From Cyanobacteriota bacterium (GTDB taxonomy: Bacteria > Cyanobacteriota > Vampirovibrionia > Vampirovibrionales > Vampirovibrionaceae), in the NCBI GenBank assembly GCA_019751815.1, contig JAIEMW010000002.1, positions 1 through 44,694 on the forward strand: 44,694 nt of DNA, read 5' to 3'. Under the pieces are notes generated by a model that saw only the letters and a list, made by a program, of their open reading frames with translations, was not told the origin of the DNA and searched no databases. Below are positions 1-8,488 of this stretch, in pieces (within the stretch, counting starts at the first letter, position 1; the number at the start of each line of letters is the position of its first letter). A program made the translations under genes and the position numbers.

Positions 1-224
1 ACCTGAGGCTCTGAGACGACAGTATCCGTTTGAGTGGGTTGCGCATGGAGGACCTGAGGCTCTGAGACGACAGTATCCGTTTGAGTGGGTTGCGCATGGA
101 GGACCTGAGGCTCTGAGACGACAGTATCCGTTTGAGTGGGTTGCGCATGGAGGACCTGAGGCTCTGAGACGACAGTATCATTTTGAGTGGGTTGCGCATG
201 GAGGACCTGAGGCTTTGAGACGAC
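1..224. repeat. 51-bp tandem repeat, four full copies plus a partial one
   Basis: Units begin at 1, 52, 103 and 154, with a shortened fifth from 205. Units 1-3 are identical by eye; the fourth differs at two bases (cat for ccg at about 176) and the fifth also has a substitution. The period is a multiple of three, so copy-number change keeps the minus-strand reading frame. The array continues to the window edge and may be longer. Confidence 0.95.
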
Positions 225-683
225 ATCACTAATCACCGAAGGGGTGACTGGTACCGTCACCAGAGGGGTTGGTGGCGCATAGCAGACGGGTATTTCTGGT
301 ACAGGTAGTGGCTGTGGTTGCTCATTTCGAATCAAGAAAGACATCACGTTTTGCATTAAGGCTTGCATCAGTGACTGCATCATGGACTGCATCATCGACT
401 GCATAAGCGTTTGCATCCAGTTTCCCCAGTTCATTGCCTGTGGCTGTGACTGAAATGGTTGCTGATAAGCGGGTTGAGTCGTCGTTTGGCCAAAATAAAC
501 CGGCATTTGGTTATAGCCATAGCTGGAGGCCTGTCCAAAAGAAACAGGGTACCCAGCGCCATTGCCCCAGGGAAGACCTTGGGGAAGGTACTGAGTAGGC
601 TGCGGCATACCCATTTGTTGGGTCTGTGGATATTGCTGTGAGTATTGGATAGACATCGGATAGGGGCTTGCAGGATATATCAT
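1..683 (-). CDS. Repeat protein with Met/Gln-rich helix and 17-residue tandem repeats (3' end outside window)
   Basis: An open frame enters from position 1 and reads back without a stop to ATG at 683. That start is preserved by a purine-rich stretch (GAGAAAGAG) 9 bases upstream; in-frame ATGs at 746 and 785 have no visible ribosome site. The first 75 residues or so are rich in Tyr, Gln and Pro. Next comes an amphipathic Met/Gln segment in which MQSMMQS-like units repeat, then a Pro/Val linker. The rest visible is at least four copies of the 17-residue unit TQTDTVVSEPQVLHAQP, encoded by 51-base repeats. I recognise no family. Low complexity and repeats suggest a surface or structural protein, but no signal peptide is visible. 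It lies downstream of the uracil-DNA glycosylase gene on the same strand. Confidence 0.7.
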   Translation of the reverse strand, partial: MIYPASPYPMSIQYSQQYPQTQQMGMPQPTQYLPQGLPWGNGAGYPVSFGQASSYGYNQMPVYFGQTTTQPAYQQPFQSQPQAMNWGNWMQTLMQSMMQSMMQSLMQALMQNVMSFLIRNEQPQPLPVPEIPVCYAPPTPLVTVPVTPSVISDVVSKPQVLHAQPTQNDTVVSEPQVLHAQPTQTDTVVSEPQVLHAQPTQTDTVVSEPQVLHAQPTQTDTVVSEPQ

Positions 684-914
684 AGGGGCTTGCTCTTTCT
701 CTATTGGGCAATTCACCAGGCAAACGGTCGTGTTTAGACTACCCATTGCCAGATAAAGACAATGGAATAGGCATTCACAGACCATTAATGAACGTGGAAT
801 TTTCTCTGCTAGGGGAACTGCAGATGCTACGAGTGAAACACGCTGGAACTGAATCAGCGAATGAATGAACGAGTGAGTGAAGGAAATATTCCTGAGCAAC
901 AAAATTGCCCGTGT

Positions 915-949
915 TTTCTCGACAATAGCTGTTTCTCGCTATTGAGAAA
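915..949 (-). terminator. Possible hairpin downstream of the glycosylase gene
   Basis: CAATAGC (923-929) can pair with GCTATTG (938-944), and TTTCT/AGAAA can extend the stem beyond a small bulge. It lies in the 375-base gap (684-1057) between two minus-strand genes. The rest of that gap shows no gene. There is no clear T-run after the stem, so termination is uncertain. Confidence 0.3.
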
Positions 950-1057
950 GACGCACATAATCAATTAGACACACACAATCATTGAAGACACAGAAATTTA
1001 GGATATCTGTATAAAAACAATCATTTAAGTTTTGATGATAGTGTTGTTACAGCTCGT

Positions 1058-1765
1058 TTACATTTTTGCCTGGATACAAGTTTTGGCGGTTTCAAAAATG
1101 GCGTCAAACATAGGTTCTGTCAGTCGTCCGGTAAATGTGTTTTGCTGACTGGGGTGATAAGAACCGATGAGGAGAACCCCTGAAGGCAGAGTCACCAGAA
1201 CCCCGTGCCCAAAGGCCGGCTTTTTCCCAGAAGGGGGATCCAGTTTGAGTGTCGCGTCAAAGGCGATTTTACCCAAGGCGATAATAACGTTGAGTGGGCC
1301 CGCGGGCGGCCGTAACAGGGTCCATTCCGCCAGTAAATAATCCTGGCAACGAATCATTTCAATAGGCAGTGGTTTATTGTCAGGCGGGGCACACCGGCAG
1401 ACAGCAGAAATGTACGTTTGGGATAGGCTTAAGCCATCATCACGCTGGGTACTTTCAGGCTGATTGGCAAAACCTGCTTTGAAGAGGGCGCGGTATAACC
1501 AATCACCGCTTCGGTCTCCTGTAAACATGCGTCCTGTTCGATTGGCCCCATGGGCCGCTGGGGCTAGTCCCATAATAAGTAGTTTGACCTGCTTGCTATC
1601 TCCAAAACCTGGAACGGCTTTGCCCCAGTAAGTATCGTCTACATAGCGTTTTACTTTCTCAGTGGCTATCTGTTCTCGCCAGGCCACCAGTCGAGGACAG
1701 CGCCGGCAAGCAATGACCTCGTGGTTAATCTCTTCAAGGCCTCTTGCTGTGTGGTTTTTAGACAT
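1058..1765 (-). CDS. udgB: Uracil-DNA glycosylase, family 5 (UDGb type)
   Basis: This 235-residue protein should remove uracil, and possibly other deaminated bases, from DNA to start base-excision repair. Residues 67-80 read [14 protein letters not shown], the UDGb form of motif 1, which lacks the catalytic Asp/Asn of family 1. Residues 202-216 ([15 protein letters not shown]) are the second conserved motif. Cys20 and Cys23 (CRRC) with Cys123/Cys125 and Cys140 are placed as expected for the 4Fe-4S cluster of family 4/5 enzymes. The ATG is preceded by GAGG at 8 bases. Only 10 bases separate it from the stop of the upstream HEAT-repeat gene, so the two are probably co-transcribed. Length is normal for the family and all expected motifs are present. 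Confidence 0.93.
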   Translation of the reverse strand: MSKNHTARGLEEINHEVIACRRCPRLVAWREQIATEKVKRYVDDTYWGKAVPGFGDSKQVKLLIMGLAPAAHGANRTGRMFTGDRSGDWLYRALFKAGFANQPESTQRDDGLSLSQTYISAVCRCAPPDNKPLPIEMIRCQDYLLAEWTLLRPPAGPLNVIIALGKIAFDATLKLDPPSGKKPAFGHGVLVTLPSGVLLIGSYHPSQQNTFTGRLTEPMFDAIFETAKTCIQAKM

Positions 1766-1775
1766 CGTTAGGGCC

Positions 1776-4049
1776 TCATTTCCCGGCAGTCAAAATTTGG
1801 ACATCTCTTAGTTGTGTGAACTGGCTTTTGGCATGATTGAGATAGCGGACGGCCGCGGGTTGGGCGTCCTTGGCTTTGAGATTACGAATAAAGTGAGTGA
1901 CTACCCAACTTTTAAGAGAAGCGGGAACCCGTTGAAAGGCGTGTTTGAAGGCGGCGTTTCTGTAAGGCTCTGGGAAGTGAGGAGCCCACTCGATGGCCGC
2001 TTTTTGCAGGTCCACGTTTTGGGTGCTAAGTACTGAGAGATAGGCACTCGGAATCGAGGTCTGGGGGGCTAAGTGGATAATGCTTCTGGCGGCTGCCGCT
2101 TGCACATCCGGATGTTTGCTTTGCATCGCTAGCTTAAACGCCTCTTGACCAAAGTGTCTGGCGACATCATTCGGGAAACTATTAATTGATGCCGCTGCTT
2201 GAACTTTGGCCTCAGAGTATGGTGAGGCGATAGCCGCTCTATAAGCCGCGGGAATGTCCTTTGGAGGAAGTTGGCAAAGAACACAGGCCGTATTGGTTTG
2301 TGTCTCTTCATCTGGGACATTGATTAAGCGCATAAATATTTTGATACGTTGATTTGCTGGCAGGGATGAGATGCAGTTTGGCAGTTGTGCGATGGCTTTG
2401 CTCACCCCTGTAGCTAAGACAGATTCACATGAGACCAGTCTGTCCGGCGCGGATAAGTCTTCGATATGTCGAGCAGCAGCAGCTTGGATTTCAGCGATAC
2501 CGGTGGCCATGGCCAGTTTAAATGCTTCAAATCGCTGTGCTTCGGGAAGTGTATTTAGTTCCAAAGCTGCCTTAGTCTGAATCTCAAGATTTTTAGACTG
2601 CAGTAGTAAATGAAAAGCTTCGGCCTTGTGCTCATCGTCAAGGTTAGAGAACCAATTGGATGCCATTTTTTGGATATTACCGTTGGGATGGGCCAAGGCT
2701 GTCTTAAAGCAGCTGAGCTTAGCGGCGGGAGTGAGTCTGTAAAAATCAATTCGGGCTGCTTCTTGAACAGATGGAAACGAAGATTTTAAGGCTCGTTTGT
2801 AGGCAGCCACTTTTCCCTCTGCCGGCACACTGTCTGGAAAGTATGCAATGGTTTTTACGGCAGCTATTTGAACATCCTCGTGGGGGGAATCGAGCGCCTG
2901 ATCAAACGCGGCTTTAATTTTTTCCGGGCTAAGACAATGGACGTTGCTGACTACAGCGGCTTCTAGCTCATGACTATTTTGGGCACGCGCGAGCGCCAGG
3001 CCCTCTTCATAGCATTTGTTGACGAGGGATGAGGGGGAGGACAAATGGGATAGCATTCTTGCCGCAGCAATCTGGACAGCAAGATCTTGAGTGTCCATGG
3101 CCAGTCGATACAAGCGAATCCGATCTTCTGAACGGAACAAATAGAGATAGGACGCCATCAGGGCTTTCAAATTTGTTTCAAATTCTGGGCTTTGCATCAC
3201 CCACTCAAATGCGGCTTCTTTTTCGCAGGGGGTTAGCCATTTAACGTTCGTAATGGCCTGCTCCCGAATTTCAGAGTATTGCGATTTTACCGCTGCTTTG
3301 AATCCTTGTAGGGTCAAAAATTTCGGACATTCTGTTCCAGGAAGCACCGGGTTAAGCTCACCGTAGTCTATCCGGATTCCGTTGATACGGTTGTGCCCGT
3401 CATCTCCTGGATTTACTTTAATGCCAGAGGCGTTGGGCTCTACAAATGAAGGTCCAGGTCTTTCTTTCACAGAGTCAATGGGAGAAATATATTCGTACAG
3501 AGCCCAACCTGATGTGGGATTGGCACAGTGGAACTGGGATAAATCTTTATAGACTCCCGGCTTGGCCAAAAACAAACCAGCAGATGTTTCTGCCAAGGGC
3601 CCATGGGTTTCATGCTGATCTGGAGGAGTACTCTTGGCTTCATGATAGACCTTAAAGGCAAAAGTGGTTTCAGGGATAGATTGCTGTTCTTGCTGATGTT
3701 CTGGAATTGTGATCGCATAGACGCTACCCAATTCCCCCTTGCCCAGTCGTTTAATTGTTGCTGGTGGAAGTCCAGGCGAGAGTTGTGCGGTCAGGTTGAT
3801 TGTTCCCAGGGGGCGCAGCGGTCTGAGAAAGCCTGCTAGTTCATCTAGGGCTTTGAGCACGTCTTGCGGGGTGGCCTCTTTTTTATCCGGCAGAAACGCA
3901 TTCGGAAGCCTGCCGACCACGGGCGTATGCGAAGCGGCGATTAGTTTTTGGAATGTATCTGGCGCAAACCAATGCCTGCCTGGGATACTGCGTGTGAGTC
4001 CAGTAAAGCGTGGTGACGGGGTCAGGAGTTGAGGGGTGTGTGCTTGCAA
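1776..4049 (-). CDS. Kinase-like N-lobe domain fused to HEAT-type repeats (paralogue 1)
   Basis: From the proposed TTG start this is 757 aa. Residues 14-24 ([11 protein letters not shown]) match the N-termini of two paralogues at 29.3-32.5 kb, which argues against the longer frame open to 4220. The TTG is preceded by GGAG at 8 bases. A glycine-rich loop GKGELGSV (103-110), an AFK lysine (133), a Glu (154), a hinge-like WALYEY (182-187), a DxxN-like stretch (217-220) and DYG (228-230) follow the order of protein-kinase motifs, but no HRD is present. From about residue 240 to the end come many units of about 32 residues (pattern AFKLAM....EIQAAAA..I..L), typical of HEAT/armadillo repeats. Kinase activity is inferred, not shown. 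The paralogy and absence of a signal peptide suggest an effector or regulator. Confidence 0.75.
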   Translation of the reverse strand: MQAHTPQLLTPSPRFTGLTRSIPGRHWFAPDTFQKLIAASHTPVVGRLPNAFLPDKKEATPQDVLKALDELAGFLRPLRPLGTINLTAQLSPGLPPATIKRLGKGELGSVYAITIPEHQQEQQSIPETTFAFKVYHEAKSTPPDQHETHGPLAETSAGLFLAKPGVYKDLSQFHCANPTSGWALYEYISPIDSVKERPGPSFVEPNASGIKVNPGDDGHNRINGIRIDYGELNPVLPGTECPKFLTLQGFKAAVKSQYSEIREQAITNVKWLTPCEKEAAFEWVMQSPEFETNLKALMASYLYLFRSEDRIRLYRLAMDTQDLAVQIAAARMLSHLSSPSSLVNKCYEEGLALARAQNSHELEAAVVSNVHCLSPEKIKAAFDQALDSPHEDVQIAAVKTIAYFPDSVPAEGKVAAYKRALKSSFPSVQEAARIDFYRLTPAAKLSCFKTALAHPNGNIQKMASNWFSNLDDEHKAEAFHLLLQSKNLEIQTKAALELNTLPEAQRFEAFKLAMATGIAEIQAAAARHIEDLSAPDRLVSCESVLATGVSKAIAQLPNCISSLPANQRIKIFMRLINVPDEETQTNTACVLCQLPPKDIPAAYRAAIASPYSEAKVQAAASINSFPNDVARHFGQEAFKLAMQSKHPDVQAAAARSIIHLAPQTSIPSAYLSVLSTQNVDLQKAAIEWAPHFPEPYRNAAFKHAFQRVPASLKSWVVTHFIRNLKAKDAQPAAVRYLNHAKSQFTQLRDVQILTAGK

Positions 4050-4099
4050 GCAGAAAGCTCCGGGAGTGATAGTTGTTTCAGAACGGAAAGAGTTAACTC

Positions 4100-4120
4100 T
4101 CAGATCAGATCGTGCTGCAT
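4100..4120 (-). other. Six-codon upstream ORF with strong ribosome site
   Basis: On the minus strand AGGAGG (4125-4130) is followed four bases later by ATG (4120) and a six-codon frame, MQHDLI, then TGA. The frame differs from the downstream HEAT-protein frame. It may be a leader peptide, or the true start of that gene with the frame since lost. Confidence 0.35.
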
Positions 4121-4225
4121 AAAACCTCCTGGATCCGGTTTTGTGCCAGCGTTTGCGTTGGTATTTTGTGCCTAGTTTGATTTTGGTTATAATCTCTTTC
4201 ATGCCACTTGATACGGCCACTTGAT

Positions 4226-4301
4226 GCGGAGGTAGCTCAATTGGTAGAGCTTCTGCCTTCCAAGCAGAAGGTTGCGGGTTCGAGCCCCGTCCTCCGCTCC
4301 A
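4226..4301 (+). tRNA. tRNA-Gly (anticodon TCC)
   Basis: The acceptor stem pairs GCGGAGG with CCTCCGC. The D-stem is GCTC/GAGC, the anticodon stem TCTGC/GCAGA with loop CTTCCAA (anticodon TCC), and the T-arm GCGGG-TTCGAGC-CCCGT. The discriminator base is T, and CCA is encoded at 4299-4301. It is divergent from the HEAT-protein gene. Confidence 0.97.
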
Positions 4302-4310
4302 GAATTAATA

Positions 4311-4345
4311 AACCACCTGGAAACCACAAACTAGGTGGTTTTTTT
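4311..4345 (+). terminator. Rho-independent terminator of tRNA-Gly
   Basis: AACCACCT (4311-4318) pairs with AGGTGGTT (4333-4340) and is followed by a run of T. Confidence 0.85.
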
Positions 4346-5161
4346 AATGCATTTGCAGGGTGATAGGCTTTATTTATAAAGAAATATAACGTTTTTCGGC
4401 CTAATTTCGGCGATTACTATTTGGTACCATAACAGGGCGTGGTGCTTACTGCGAGAAACCTTACCAGGCCTCAAAAAGTGCTTAGATCCCGCAGGAGACT
4501 TTTGGGGAAATTAAGAGGGGCTAACCTGTGAAAAGCTGCGGTTACTGAGGATAACCTAAGGTTACTTCTAAGTAAGTAAAACAAAAATTTACGAGACGAC
4601 GAACAAAAATTCTAGTATTCTATTCAAGTGTGGTCGCCATTCCTGAGAGCTTTTTCAGCAATCGGTGAATGAAACTGAAGTGACTCATTTCAATTTTTAC
4701 GTGGCCATCCACCCAATTCTAGATAAATTCTTGGGATTGGGGAGTCAAAAAAAGGTTGATGTTCTAAATAAGCGTTTTTTATCAGGTTGTTATTGTTGAG
4801 TCGGGAAATAAATCACCTTTCGGGGATTTTGAACCGTGTTTTTGCTTTCGATCATTTAGGTTGGTTTGCTTTGGTCTGCTGAACTCGCAGCAGATTCATG
4901 GTGTTTACATATTTTTCAGGTTGTATAAGGCTGGTGCTTGCCTTTGGGTGGGCGCAGTGATTCTGTCTTCTGTCTGAAGCTTGTCTATGGAGATGTCACC
5001 GTGGAACCCCACGAATGGCTTGACTTGTTTGTGGCTTTTTTTGACCACTTTGAGACACCCAGCCTATATGCGGTGGGTTCTTTCCTGGCCGAAGGTATCG
5101 ACGAGCATCACGACAAATAATTGTGCTAAAAATACACACGCATTTTAAGGCAATTTTTGGC
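4346..5161. other. Gene-poor stretch after the tRNA
   Basis: No convincing coding region is visible on either strand. A 60-codon plus-strand frame (4938-5120) has no good ribosome site and no recognisable product. The stretch starts straight after a tRNA terminator, a usual place for integrated elements, but I see no integrase remnant or clear repeat of the tRNA 3' end. Confidence 0.5.
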
Positions 5162-6187
5162 ATGTTCTTTTTTAAATGGAGCATGCCTATTGCTATCTAT
5201 GATCACAGCGTGAATAACCGGGTTTGTTTCCGTGGGCAGGTGTCCTCACTGCCATCGGGCCATTTATCACCTCAGGCAAAGCCTCAGGGGGCTTTCGATC
5301 TGCCTGCTAGCATAAGCCACCAAATAAGAGAGGCTATTGCGGCGTGGAAAATGCAATCTCAACCTGGGGTTGTCACAGACACTAAGACCAGAGCAGCCAC
5401 TCAGCACATCTTGTTAGATACACTGCTGGGCAAAGAGACATTCATCGGCCAACGCCTTTTTTCGGTCATGACGTTTTTTCGAAATCCATTTGATTCTCCA
5501 TTGCCTCATTTTGCCCGCTTACTCCTCCCCCCAAAAATACGTCACAGCGGTGATCCGCAATATACTGCCCTGAAGGATGCCGTGCTCGAAATGCTGTTTA
5601 GCGATCTTCGATATCAAAAACAGCGGAAACAGTATAACAATGTGACCTATCCGTGGGCGAGCGCCCGAGAAGGGTGGCATGCTGTCCAGATGTTATTAGC
5701 CCTGACCCCGGATAGGCAAAAGAAAAAAGTGCGCGCGATTGCGGATTTTTACCCCTTGCAGTTTCTCCGAGGGGAAAGAACACTGCGTTTCCCTAAACTT
5801 AAAGCCACTCTGGAATATGTTTTGAGTGACCTGTACACCAGCTTAAGACGGAAAGACTCTGAGCATGAACGTGAGGCCATGGCGGTTTTGACTGTGCTCA
5901 TGCCTCAAGTTTTTGAAAACCCGCTGCTGCAAAGTGAAGGGACCTGGAAGCAAGATTATCAAACCCGAACGGGCTCAATTTGGCAGGGGCCGTTGCCCTC
6001 AAAGTCTCAGTCATTCTCACTGTACGATATTTTGCCCTTTGGCCCCATGTGGGAGCCTATTATACTGACACCTTTGGATTTGGCCCGCGACGAAGATGTG
6101 TTTACACGCCAGGTACTGCCGAAGATGGCGGACCTGGCAAAGTCTGGTAATTCTGTGGCCAAAAAGTTTTTGGCCACAGATGCATGA
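5162..6187 (+). CDS. Unknown protein with N-terminal F-x-G motif
   Basis: I do not recognise this protein of about 341 aa. Three starts are possible: GTG 5123, ATG 5162 (AAGG about 11 bases upstream) and ATG 5183 (GGAG too close). Soon after the start comes NRVCFRGQ, which resembles the F-[ST]-G element near the N-terminus of many proteins in this window. The rest is soluble, rich in basic and aromatic residues, and probably largely helical (for example REAIAAWKMQSQ and LKATLEYVLSDLYTSLRRK). There is no signal peptide, although the longer starts would add a hydrophobic FFF segment. The larger gene at 6317 follows after 129 bases on the same strand and may share its transcript. Confidence 0.7.
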   Translation: MFFFKWSMPIAIYDHSVNNRVCFRGQVSSLPSGHLSPQAKPQGAFDLPASISHQIREAIAAWKMQSQPGVVTDTKTRAATQHILLDTLLGKETFIGQRLFSVMTFFRNPFDSPLPHFARLLLPPKIRHSGDPQYTALKDAVLEMLFSDLRYQKQRKQYNNVTYPWASAREGWHAVQMLLALTPDRQKKKVRAIADFYPLQFLRGERTLRFPKLKATLEYVLSDLYTSLRRKDSEHEREAMAVLTVLMPQVFENPLLQSEGTWKQDYQTRTGSIWQGPLPSKSQSFSLYDILPFGPMWEPIILTPLDLARDEDVFTRQVLPKMADLAKSGNSVAKKFLATDA

Positions 6188-6316
6188 CTTGCTGATACGC
6201 CGATTTGCATGAAAGGCACTTACTTGTTACCTTTGTAATGTTTAACACTGAGTTCCCCGTTTTTTTGTGTTCTGCGATTTTATTTTAGATTCTGTTCTGT
6301 TTGGAGATAAATACTG

Positions 6317-8389
6317 ATGAAGCTGTCCCCCTCGTTTGGTTTGGCTGCTAAGCCGATGACTTTTTCTGCTCGTCCGCGCGAAATCCGTTTTGGCGAAGCC
6401 GCTGCGGTAATATCAAAAGCGGTCTCTCTCAAAGATACGGTGGACTTGACAGCGTTACCCCCAGTGGCAGATATGAAGGGGGCAATACCCACGGATTATT
6501 ACTACGGGCTCATTAACTTACGTGCCTTGCTGGAAAAAGCCAGTCCTGAAATTCGCTCTTTGGCTGTGCCTGTCATTAATCAGGCAGTAGAAAAAATTTG
6601 GACTGAGGGCGACGGCGGAATCTATCCCTTCGGGCTGAATCCAGCATCCAAAGGTCCGAGCCCTTTTACGGCTGCTCGCTTCATTCGCGCGAGTTTTCAA
6701 GCCGATGTGATAGTCAACGTGAGCAGGGCGCTGCAACCTTTATGGGATAAGGATTTTAAAGGCAAAAAAGGTCCGAGTGTTGATAAAACTCAGGAACCGG
6801 CCACTCCGGAGGTTAAGATTCCCAAAGCCTTGCGCAAAGAGGCCAAGCGTTTCCACGATCAACTCCTGGAAGTCCACCGAAAACTGACTAATGAGGCGAT
6901 TTCTATTACTGAAAGGCCTTATGTTATTGGCGGAGATGAAGACACAGCCTACGCTCGATCGCTACTGTCTCTTTTGCCCAAAGAGTATGCCGGTTCGAAA
7001 GACTGGCGGGTTCGTTTTATTAAAAACGCTATTATCGAGCATTATAAGCTGTCAGTGATGATGGCTTACGCCACAATGGAATTTAGCCGTGTTGCCAAAA
7101 CACCAGAAACAGAGGTGGGACAGCCAGGCTCCCCCACCGCAGAAGAAGTGGCAGCTGCCAAGCAGAGTATGAAGCGCAATGCAGTGTATGGCCCTTATCT
7201 CCGATTAGCAAGCCTGTTGGAGTTAGCAGCCGATATTTTTCGGCATCGCGATCCCCGTCCCAGCGCGTTCAGTTGGCAAGGGTTTAAAGACGCTTTTACC
7301 TTCAGCCTGGAAGACAAAGGCCCCTATGCGGATGCGCAAAAAGCACTCCTGCCTATCATCGAGAAACAGGCCAAGCGAGCCGTGCCCAATAGTGCCGACT
7401 ATCCCTATCCGGGGCTGACTAAGGTGATTGAGGTCATGGGTAAGCTGTTATCACCCCATAAGCTTGGCTACTTTTACAGAACGTTTACCACGAAAGATGC
7501 ACCAGAGCGTACGTTTGACGCATTATCCCAACCCTTGTTCCGTTTAGGGCGCCTCTGGGATCCTGAAACTGCGGTTGAGGTGGCACTCACCAAGCGAGGT
7601 TTACTACCTCCTAATGCGAAAGGAGAGGAAGTGAAGGCAGCATTGGCAAAAGCGCTGCCTATCTTGCCAATTGAAACATCCCCCATTGCGATTCAAACAG
7701 CTATTTTAAAGGAACGCATACTCCCCACGCTAGAGGCGATGAGCCAACAAGATGGTTACGGAAATTATGAAAACCGCTTTGGTGCCGAACTCCTGTCGGA
7801 ACTCTCAGGCGTTATTGCCCAGGCTGAGGTTGACCGTCTGGCAGAAGTGACGGATTACTTTCTGGCGCAACCAACGGAATCTGGAAAAATACCCCCGGCG
7901 GGCTTTTATCATATGAGTGGCGCCAAGCATCTGATCCAGAGCATTCAAGAGGCGGGTTCTTTAGATCTGAGTAAAATGGAACCGTATTTTAACCAACTGA
8001 TAGGGGCGCTCACTCGCCACTCAGCGGAAACCCCTGCCAGTGTTCGCCGTGTGGATGCCATGGTGCTTCGTGAGATTGTTGATAAGCTCGCTTCAGGTCC
8101 TGCACAAGACGAATCAAAAGCCAATGAACTTTTGATTGGAACGATACTCCCTTGGCTGGAAGTCCAATTTACCAAAGCACAAACTTCACAAAGTGTGATG
8201 CCAGCCGATGTTGGCTTAAGCCTTCTTCAACCCATTCGCAAAGTGGCTGAGGCGATGATCAATCAAGATCATCGTTTGGTCGCCTCGCAGAAAGGCGATG
8301 AGCCAGATGCTGCTTTGGTACAGGTAATGCAAGCACATCAGGACTTGCTCAGGCGGGTAGACGGTTTAGCACAAAGCTTGACTGCTTAG
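6317..8389 (+). CDS. Large unknown helical protein with N-terminal F-S-A / R-F-G motifs
   Basis: The 690-residue product starts at ATG with GGAG about ten bases upstream. TFSARP (residues 15-20) and IRFGEAA (23-29) are the N-terminal motifs shared with many neighbours. The remainder reads as a long all-helical protein without membrane segments, glycine loops or catalytic signatures that I can name. Charged, Ala/Leu-rich helices recur (for example LRKEAKRFHDQLLEVHRKL). A repeat or solenoid fold is possible, but I could not align regular units. Codon use resembles the flanking genes, so there is no sign of recent transfer. Confidence 0.8.
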   Translation: MKLSPSFGLAAKPMTFSARPREIRFGEAAAVISKAVSLKDTVDLTALPPVADMKGAIPTDYYYGLINLRALLEKASPEIRSLAVPVINQAVEKIWTEGDGGIYPFGLNPASKGPSPFTAARFIRASFQADVIVNVSRALQPLWDKDFKGKKGPSVDKTQEPATPEVKIPKALRKEAKRFHDQLLEVHRKLTNEAISITERPYVIGGDEDTAYARSLLSLLPKEYAGSKDWRVRFIKNAIIEHYKLSVMMAYATMEFSRVAKTPETEVGQPGSPTAEEVAAAKQSMKRNAVYGPYLRLASLLELAADIFRHRDPRPSAFSWQGFKDAFTFSLEDKGPYADAQKALLPIIEKQAKRAVPNSADYPYPGLTKVIEVMGKLLSPHKLGYFYRTFTTKDAPERTFDALSQPLFRLGRLWDPETAVEVALTKRGLLPPNAKGEEVKAALAKALPILPIETSPIAIQTAILKERILPTLEAMSQQDGYGNYENRFGAELLSELSGVIAQAEVDRLAEVTDYFLAQPTESGKIPPAGFYHMSGAKHLIQSIQEAGSLDLSKMEPYFNQLIGALTRHSAETPASVRRVDAMVLREIVDKLASGPAQDESKANELLIGTILPWLEVQFTKAQTSQSVMPADVGLSLLQPIRKVAEAMINQDHRLVASQKGDEPDAALVQVMQAHQDLLRRVDGLAQSLTA

Positions 8390-8445
8390 CACTTGAGCGT
8401 TTAGGGCTTACGGTTTATCGAAGGCCTTGGTTTTGTTAGACATCT

Positions 8446-8474
8446 GTTTGGGTTATTTTTTTAATAACCCAAAC
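8446..8474. terminator. Perfect 12-bp inverted repeat before the antiporter gene
   Basis: GTTTGGGTTATT (8446-8457) and AATAACCCAAAC (8463-8474) flank five T's. The hairpin ends just before the RBS-like AAGAGG and 14 bases before the antiporter ATG. It could terminate the upstream 690-codon gene or, in the antiporter leader, control ribosome access. Neither side has a clean T-tail outside the stem. Confidence 0.55.
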
Positions 8475-8488
8475 AAGAGGCTGAATTC

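Noticed and set aside
1..224. CRISPR array from regular 51-bp repeats
   Set aside because: Units are contiguous without spacers and read through as an in-frame protein repeat.
4938..5120. 60-codon plus-strand frame in the gap after tRNA-Gly
   Set aside because: No ribosome site, no recognisable product, and no coupling to a neighbour; treated as chance.
4226..5161. Integration site of a mobile element at the tRNA 3' end
   Set aside because: I found no integrase gene or direct repeat of the tRNA end nearby.
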